Of a stretch of DNA of 64,000 bases, positions 62,101 to 64,000 are shown piece by piece; position 1 is the stretch's first letter; every line of letters begins with the position of its first letter. Location: the NCBI RefSeq assembly GCF_022549225.1, contig NZ_JAKZFD010000007.1, forward strand, positions 124,001 to 188,000, given 5' to 3'. The position numbers and the translations under genes are program-made. The notes below the pieces were generated by a model. The model worked only from the letters and a program-made list of their open reading frames with translations. It made no database searches and was not told the origin of the DNA. Source of the DNA: Pelomonas sp. CA6. GTDB lineage: Bacteria > Pseudomonadota > Gammaproteobacteria > Burkholderiales > Burkholderiaceae_C.

Positions 62101-64000
62101 CTGTTCACCTACACCGGCACGCTGGCCGGGAGCTTCACCACGGTGACGCTGCCCTCGGGCTATACCGGCCGGGTGGACACCACGGTGGCTGGCAAGGTGC
62201 GCCTGATCGTCTATGTGCCCGCCGCGATGACCTACTGGGACGAGGCCACGACCACCACGGCCAATGGCAACAACAGTGTGGTCAACGGCGGCACCGGAAC
62301 CTGGGATGCGACCAGCAACAACTGGACCGACAGCGGCGGTGCGCTGAACGGTCCCTGGGCCGGCGGGACCAGCCTCGCGACCTTCCAGGGCACGGCCGGC
62401 ACGGTGACGGTCAGCGGGACGCAGAGCACCGGCGGCCTGACGTTCAACACCACCGGCTACACGGTCAGCGGCGGCACGCTCACGCTGGCCGCCGCGAGCA
62501 ACCCCCTCACCGTGGGCTCGGGACTGTCGGCCACGGTCAGCAGCGTGCTGGCGGGCAGCTCGGGGATGTCCAAGTCCGGCACCGGCACGCTGACGCTGTC
62601 GGGCAGCAATACCTTCACCGGTACGTTGAGCGTGGACCAGGGCACGCTGGCGGCCGCCAGTCTGGCCGCGATGGGCAACAGCGCGACCACGCGCAGCATC
62701 GCCGCCGGGGCCAAGCTGTCGTTCACCCAGGCGGGCACCAACACCTTCACCAGCGGCACCTACAACGTCAGCGGCACGCTGTCGCTGGATTCGTCGTCGA
62801 ACAACGCCCACAACTTCGGCGGCACGATCAACCTGCTCAATGGCGGCACGCTGACCAGCGTCAACGGGCTGGCCGGTCCCGCCAATGACGGCGGCTTCGG
62901 CAACCTGCTGCTGAACGCGGGCACGATCAATGCGACCGGCAGCGGCAACGTGATCTCGATGACGACGATCAACTTCCGCACCGAGACCGCGATGACGCTG
63001 AACGTCAACAGCGGCGCGGACCTGGACATCCAGTCGAAGATCGTCAACTCGTCCGGCAGCAGCAGCGGCCTGACCAAGTCCGGCGCCGGCCTGCTGAAGC
63101 TCAGCGGCGCCAACACCTACACCGGCCCGACCACGGTGAACGCGGGCACGCTGCAGCTCTATGGCGGTGGCGGCCTGCTGTATCCCTACACCGGGACCGT
63201 CAGCATTGCCGCGGGTGCGACGCTGCGCAACAGCTCGTCGGCCAACTTCCAGATGAATGGTGCGCTGTCTGGCTCGGGCACGTTGCAGACCGATACCGAT
63301 GCCAACGCCTACACCGTGGTCAGTGCGGCCAGCAGCTTCACCGGGCCAATCGTCGTGCAGGCGGGCATCTTCCAGCTGGCCTACACCGGCACGCTGGGCA
63401 GCGCGGGCACCTATGCGGGCGCGATCTCGGCCTCCAGTGGCACGCAGGTGCGTTTGTGGTCCAACACGGCGCTGACCTTCTCCGGCGTGCTGTCCGGCGC
63501 GGGCCAGTTCAATCTGGGCGGTGGCAATGGCACGGTCACGCTGACCGGCACCAACACCTACACCGGCGACACCGTGATCAGCACCAGCAACCTGCTCATC
63601 AGCGGCACCGGCGTGCTGGGCAGCGGCAACTACGCCGGGCAGATCACACTGTGTCCGACCCTGGTGTACAGCTCCAGCACGGACCAGGTGCTTTCCGGCG
63701 CCATCATCGGAGGCTTTTGCACCTCAGGCGCGATCTCCAAGAGCGGCAGCAGCACGCTGACGCTGAGCGGCACCAACACCTATGGCGGCACCACCACCGT
63801 CAGCGGCGGCCGGCTCAACATCAACGGCAACCAGAGCGCCGCGACCGGCGCGGTCACGGTGGCCAGCGGCGGCACGCTGGGCGGCACGGGCACGGTGGGC
63901 GGCGCCACCACGGTGCAGTCGGGCGGTACGCTGAGCCCGGGCATGAGTCCCGGCACGCTGACCTTTGCCAGCGGGCTGACGCTGAGCACCGGCTCCACGA
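53143..64000 (+). CDS. giant autotransporter-associated beta-strand repeat protein (3' end outside window)
   Basis: Open from ATG 53143 to the window end, 3619 codons, with no stop. An extended Sec signal peptide with basic N region ends near PTQAQ-TIYWNG (in-frame ATG at 53170 is an alternative). The rest is Gly/Ser/Thr-rich beta-helix sequence with 17 copies of NT(Y/F)xG...AGTL-type units that I can count. It is arranged as five modules, each opening with a YW..GTW..NW...FQGTAGTVTVSGTQ block and closing with LSPG.SPGT and LFTYTGTL. An autotransporter barrel is expected downstream but not seen. It starts 16 bp after the previous gene and is probably co-transcribed. Function unknown; adhesion or biofilm is inference. 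Confidence 0.85.
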   Translation, partial: MNTSAQVHPMKPQARRPSPFSRDHWWQRARRVALGLVAGLACGFLVPLPTQAQTIYWNGATTSATGSVLGGTGTWDAATTNWVNSAGLLAGIWPGSTSIAVFQGTAGTVTVSGTQSAGGLSFNVGGYSVSGGTLSLAAVTNPLTVGSGLSVSIGSAITGANPLTKEGAGSATLSGSIGSRALTVNGGTLTLGGSNSLVSAAVAGGSSGATLVNSAANTFTSTTAGLIVGNAGTDTASSVQISADLTTPVVLIGNASGASGTVTQTAGTVTTSAGGVATGGFNLNIGYAAGSTGVYNFSGGAIGNVSGNFMATGTYGNGTFNQTGGTLTGNSWTIVGRYPGSTGNYNISAGTLIQTGATSTGIIVGEEGTGVMTISGSALVDAQGTFWFGHNGATGTVNLNGGTLAANYVSMYGNAAATTGTTGTFNFNGGTLRAKSANATFMWGLAAANLQSGGGTIDDGGFAITVPQVLAGSGALSKSGAGTLTLSGVNTFSGGLNINAGTLAIGGSGQLGSGSYAGAIANAAAFQYNSSAAQTLSGVISGTGTLSKSTGTGTLILTGANTYTGSTTVNAGTLQVGAGATAGDITSSSGVSVASGATLAFNRSDAYSFGKVISGAGGVTQAGAGVTTLSATNTYTGATTVNAGTLTIDTAGSLGSGNYAGTLTVASGATLNHISGVSQTYSNLAGAGTINLNGTGGSAAPVTVSGNQNFTGTLNIGGYTKFINGTNATGAGVGKAAAVVVNNGGTADLTASGGNGFIGWPSPTTVVTLNAGGTLLAGSQVIDLSTLNLNGGTLASSGTPDPTNGSYFLFGTVNVTASSTLSAQSVVMGVSGGVNFNVSSGAVLTVSGTIVRPGNGTDNGFIKSGAGTMVLGAANTYTAATTVNAGTLIVTGSTGTGAVSINSGATLKGTGSVKGAATIASGGTLSPGMSPGTISFTSGLTLSSGSTSSFELAQPGTAGGSCNDLVQVTGNLTLGGTLVVTKADGAAGCASSFDVGTYTLFTYTGTLAGSFSSITMPSGYVGRIDTGTAGQVKLIVDTSTDMTFWDVTGNNNAINGGTGTWDASTANWTNASGGVNGAWAGGTSVASFQGTAGTVTVSGTQSIGGLSFGVTGYTLTGSGTLNGAAASNPISVTTGTATIGAHLSGGPLVKTGSGTAISTVSNTFSSLQVSQGTMQFGTGTSGGGQAQEALSFPASIPVTVDSGATLAINVAFNPNYTPTQLSGSGTISLQSGVMLSILADVDFSGTLSMPGGTLTLGNPSDATGTTGTMNNLSQVSCSGSSGVQFWRAGSYTFPAAMTGTCSIWTYSTSPGPILTGNSSFTGSVYMNAGTLQIGNGGTTGDIGSTSGVGSSSGAILSFKRSDAYSFGKVYSGGGGFSQDGTGSSTLTAVNTYTGPTSVNAGSLVIGGTGSLGSGSYAGAISIASGANLSYASSAAQTFSGVISGAGSLSKTTSAASTLTLSGVNTFSGDITISAGTLAITGSGQLGAGSHAGNIANSGALQYNSSATQTLSGVISGTGSLSKATGTGTLTLAGVNTYTGATTVSAGKLSITGSTASGSAVTVASGGTLGGTGTVGGATTVQSGGALSPGLSPGTLSFGSGLTLNSGSTSNFELGQAGTAGGSCNDLVQVTGNLTLGGTLAVTATSGAAGCASSFGPGTYTLFTYTGTLSGSFGTVTMPSGYSARVDTSTAGQVNLIVVNASSLTYWDTTAGNNLVNGGTGTWDGVTSNWTDANGIVNGVWPGSTSLATFQGTAGTVTVSGTQSTGGLTFNTTGYTVTGGTLNLASANTPLTVSSGTATLNSSITGTQGWLKSGSGTLNVGAGNTGITGGLTISQGSFVSNALTAAGPTNSTITLGDASTGSNDVAWRFSGGMTSNGVYLYHNVTVANQGSGTVTLGPNSAGQFNEVRGTLTVNRALTINDSSGDRFSWVGKISGSAPMTLTGTRFLPYQNASTSDYTGTITVSSGTTLQIGDSVVPNSDVVNNGTLWLNGGTPVIGALSGAGNGTAINAASTFSIGNNNGSATYSGALSNGTGLNLVKLGSGTQIFTGANTYAGTTTINAGTLQIGNGGSSGDLSSSSVTVASGASFAFNRSDASYSFVNVIGGAGTVLQTGTGTTTLTRVNTYTGPTTVSAGTLVVGGAGSLGSGSYAGAISIASGASFSYASSAAQTLSGVISGAGSLAKTTSATSTLTLSGVNTFSGDVTISAGTLAIAGSGQLGSGSYAGNISNAGTLQYNSSADQILSGVISGTGALSKSTGSGTLTLSGSNTYSGTTTVSAGSLSVTGATGTGAVTIASGGTLKGTGTVGGTTTVQSGGALSPGLSPGTLSFGSGLTLNSGSTTNFELAQAGSAGGSCNDLIVVTGNLTLGGTLAVTKADGAAGCGSNFSTGTYTLFTYTGTLSGSFSTVTMPAGFSARVDTSTAGQVNLIVVNASSLTYWDTTAGNNAVNGGTGTWDGATTNWSDSGGTVNGVWPGGTSIATFQGTAGTVTVSGTQSMGGLTFNTNGYTLTGGTLTLANASGNPFTVSNAGDTATIASALSGSNALSKAGAGTLSLTGSNTSSLTGAITVGAGTLKAQINGSSGLNALGTGAVSVPGGSTLYLDNTATALNAVISVNNTITGTGTITLNFATDASNNARNTYLNGISGFTGTLSLTTASSTADKFNNSAGGSFAGTLIVGNATTLYTNTAASFTVSGGIQVTGVGNLENRGALRVSNTLNSSSMVLLGNTTVATEGGTINAPISAGSAGLKTLTLGASTSASTLTLPGVISDGSGQLGLSTAYGTSTLSGVNTYTGATSIASGSTLILSGSGVLGNGSYAGAISNAGALQLNTSADQTLSGVISGTGTLSKSTGTGTLTLSGANTYTGATTINAGKLSVTGSTASGSTVSIASGATLMGTGTVGGATTVQAGGALSPGLSPGTLSFGSGLTLSSSSTSNFELAQAGTVGGSCNDLVAVTGNLTLGGTLAVTAADGAAGCTSSFGTGVYTLFTYTGTLAGSFTTVTLPSGYTGRVDTTVAGKVRLIVYVPAAMTYWDEATTTTANGNNSVVNGGTGTWDATSNNWTDSGGALNGPWAGGTSLATFQGTAGTVTVSGTQSTGGLTFNTTGYTVSGGTLTLAAASNPLTVGSGLSATVSSVLAGSSGMSKSGTGTLTLSGSNTFTGTLSVDQGTLAAASLAAMGNSATTRSIAAGAKLSFTQAGTNTFTSGTYNVSGTLSLDSSSNNAHNFGGTINLLNGGTLTSVNGLAGPANDGGFGNLLLNAGTINATGSGNVISMTTINFRTETAMTLNVNSGADLDIQSKIVNSSGSSSGLTKSGAGLLKLSGANTYTGPTTVNAGTLQLYGGGGLLYPYTGTVSIAAGATLRNSSSANFQMNGALSGSGTLQTDTDANAYTVVSAASSFTGPIVVQAGIFQLAYTGTLGSAGTYAGAISASSGTQVRLWSNTALTFSGVLSGAGQFNLGGGNGTVTLTGTNTYTGDTVISTSNLLISGTGVLGSGNYAGQITLCPTLVYSSSTDQVLSGAIIGGFCTSGAISKSGSSTLTLSGTNTYGGTTTVSGGRLNINGNQSAATGAVTVASGGTLGGTGTVGGATTVQSGGTLSPGMSPGTLTFASGLTLSTGST
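53308..53544 (+). repeat. module-opening block, copy 1
   Basis: First copy of the opening block (YWNG...GTWDAATTNW...FQGTAGTVTVSGTQSAGGLSF), directly after the signal peptide. The four later copies are joined to a closing block. Confidence 0.85.
55915..56505 (+). repeat. module junction repeat, copy 1
   Basis: Closing block from LSPGMSPGT through SCNDLVQVTGNLTLGGTL and LFTYTGTL, then the next opening block (FWD...FQGTAGTVTVSGTQ). LSPG to the aromatic-Trp pair (55915 to 56272) is 357 bp. Confidence 0.9.
57898..58485 (+). repeat. module junction repeat, copy 2
   Basis: Same block; LSPG at 57898 and YW at 58255, again 357 bp apart. It closely resembles copy 3, and the similarity extends upstream for several hundred bases. 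Confidence 0.9.
60091..60678 (+). repeat. module junction repeat, copy 3
   Basis: LSPG at 60091 and YW at 60448, 357 bp apart; identical length to copy 2. Confidence 0.9.
61876..62481 (+). repeat. module junction repeat, copy 4
   Basis: LSPG at 61876 and YW at 62233, 357 bp apart. The opening block is longer by six codons (DEATTTTANGNN insertion after YW). Confidence 0.9.
63931..64000 (+). repeat. module junction repeat, copy 5 (cut by window end)
   Basis: LSPGMSPGT begins at 63931; the rest of the block lies beyond the window. Confidence 0.85.

Noticed and set aside
53089-62811. Minus-strand open frame of more than 3200 codons opposite the giant repeat gene
   Set aside because: The plus strand has a signal peptide and beta-strand repeats in a single open frame; the antisense translation is Ala/Gly/Arg/Val-rich without domains, and its regularity mirrors the coding repeats.
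53308-64000. Regular repeats as a CRISPR array or satellite DNA
   Set aside because: Repeat units are long, imperfect, in frame and coding; no short identical repeats with unique spacers.

Overview
The window looks like a chromosomal segment of a GC-rich betaproteobacterium, most likely Burkholderiales of the Rubrivivax/Roseateles/Leptothrix kind. The inference rests on gene order and content: rubredoxin next to pilGHIJ-chpA; yqgE-ruvX-pyrR-pyrB-pyrC'; and a caa3-type cytochrome oxidase cluster with the small DUF2970 and DUF2909 proteins, SURF1, ctaA, ctaB and sco, followed by rpoH. No rRNA, tRNA, insertion sequence, prophage or CRISPR array was seen.

Layout. 1-11244: rubredoxin end, then a Pil-Chp chemosensory operon (pilG, pilH, pilI, pilJ, a 2.1-thousand-residue chpA) and a GGDEF diguanylate cyclase, together a twitching/surface-sensing module. 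11339-19896: lipoprotein hydrolase, photolyase, yqgE-ruvX-pyrR-pyrB-pyrC' (the last a catalytically dead dihydroorotase homologue), an acyltransferase, a PRPP-synthetase-like protein and a small methyltransferase. 20048-27514: housekeeping genes (hyi, gpmA, rhodanese, grxC, secB, gpsA, a Bug-type receptor, trmL, comF, a BioC-like protein). 27768-36928: a complete aa3/caa3 oxidase structural, copper-delivery and heme A synthesis cluster. 37007-38000: rpoH on the minus strand with a perfect CIRCE operator over its presumed promoter. 38088-41404: a MASE1-CHASE-PAS histidine kinase coupled to a solo CheW.

41943-64000 (end): the unusual part. Four successive plus-strand genes encode exported surface proteins. 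They are a 200-residue DUF11-like protein, a 962-residue DUF11-repeat protein, a ~2490-residue DUF11/SdrD-B-like protein with a probable outer-membrane barrel, and a giant protein of more than 3600 residues built of autotransporter-associated beta-strand repeats that runs off the window. The giant gene holds large DNA repeats: the distance from each module-closing LSPG motif to the next module-opening aromatic-Trp motif is exactly 357 bp in all four complete copies, while the module bodies vary in length. This locus is the best candidate for an undescribed surface system; its function cannot be read from sequence alone.

Most assignments rest on motifs read by eye; no database search was possible. 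Long antisense open frames through the GC-rich genes were treated as shadows.
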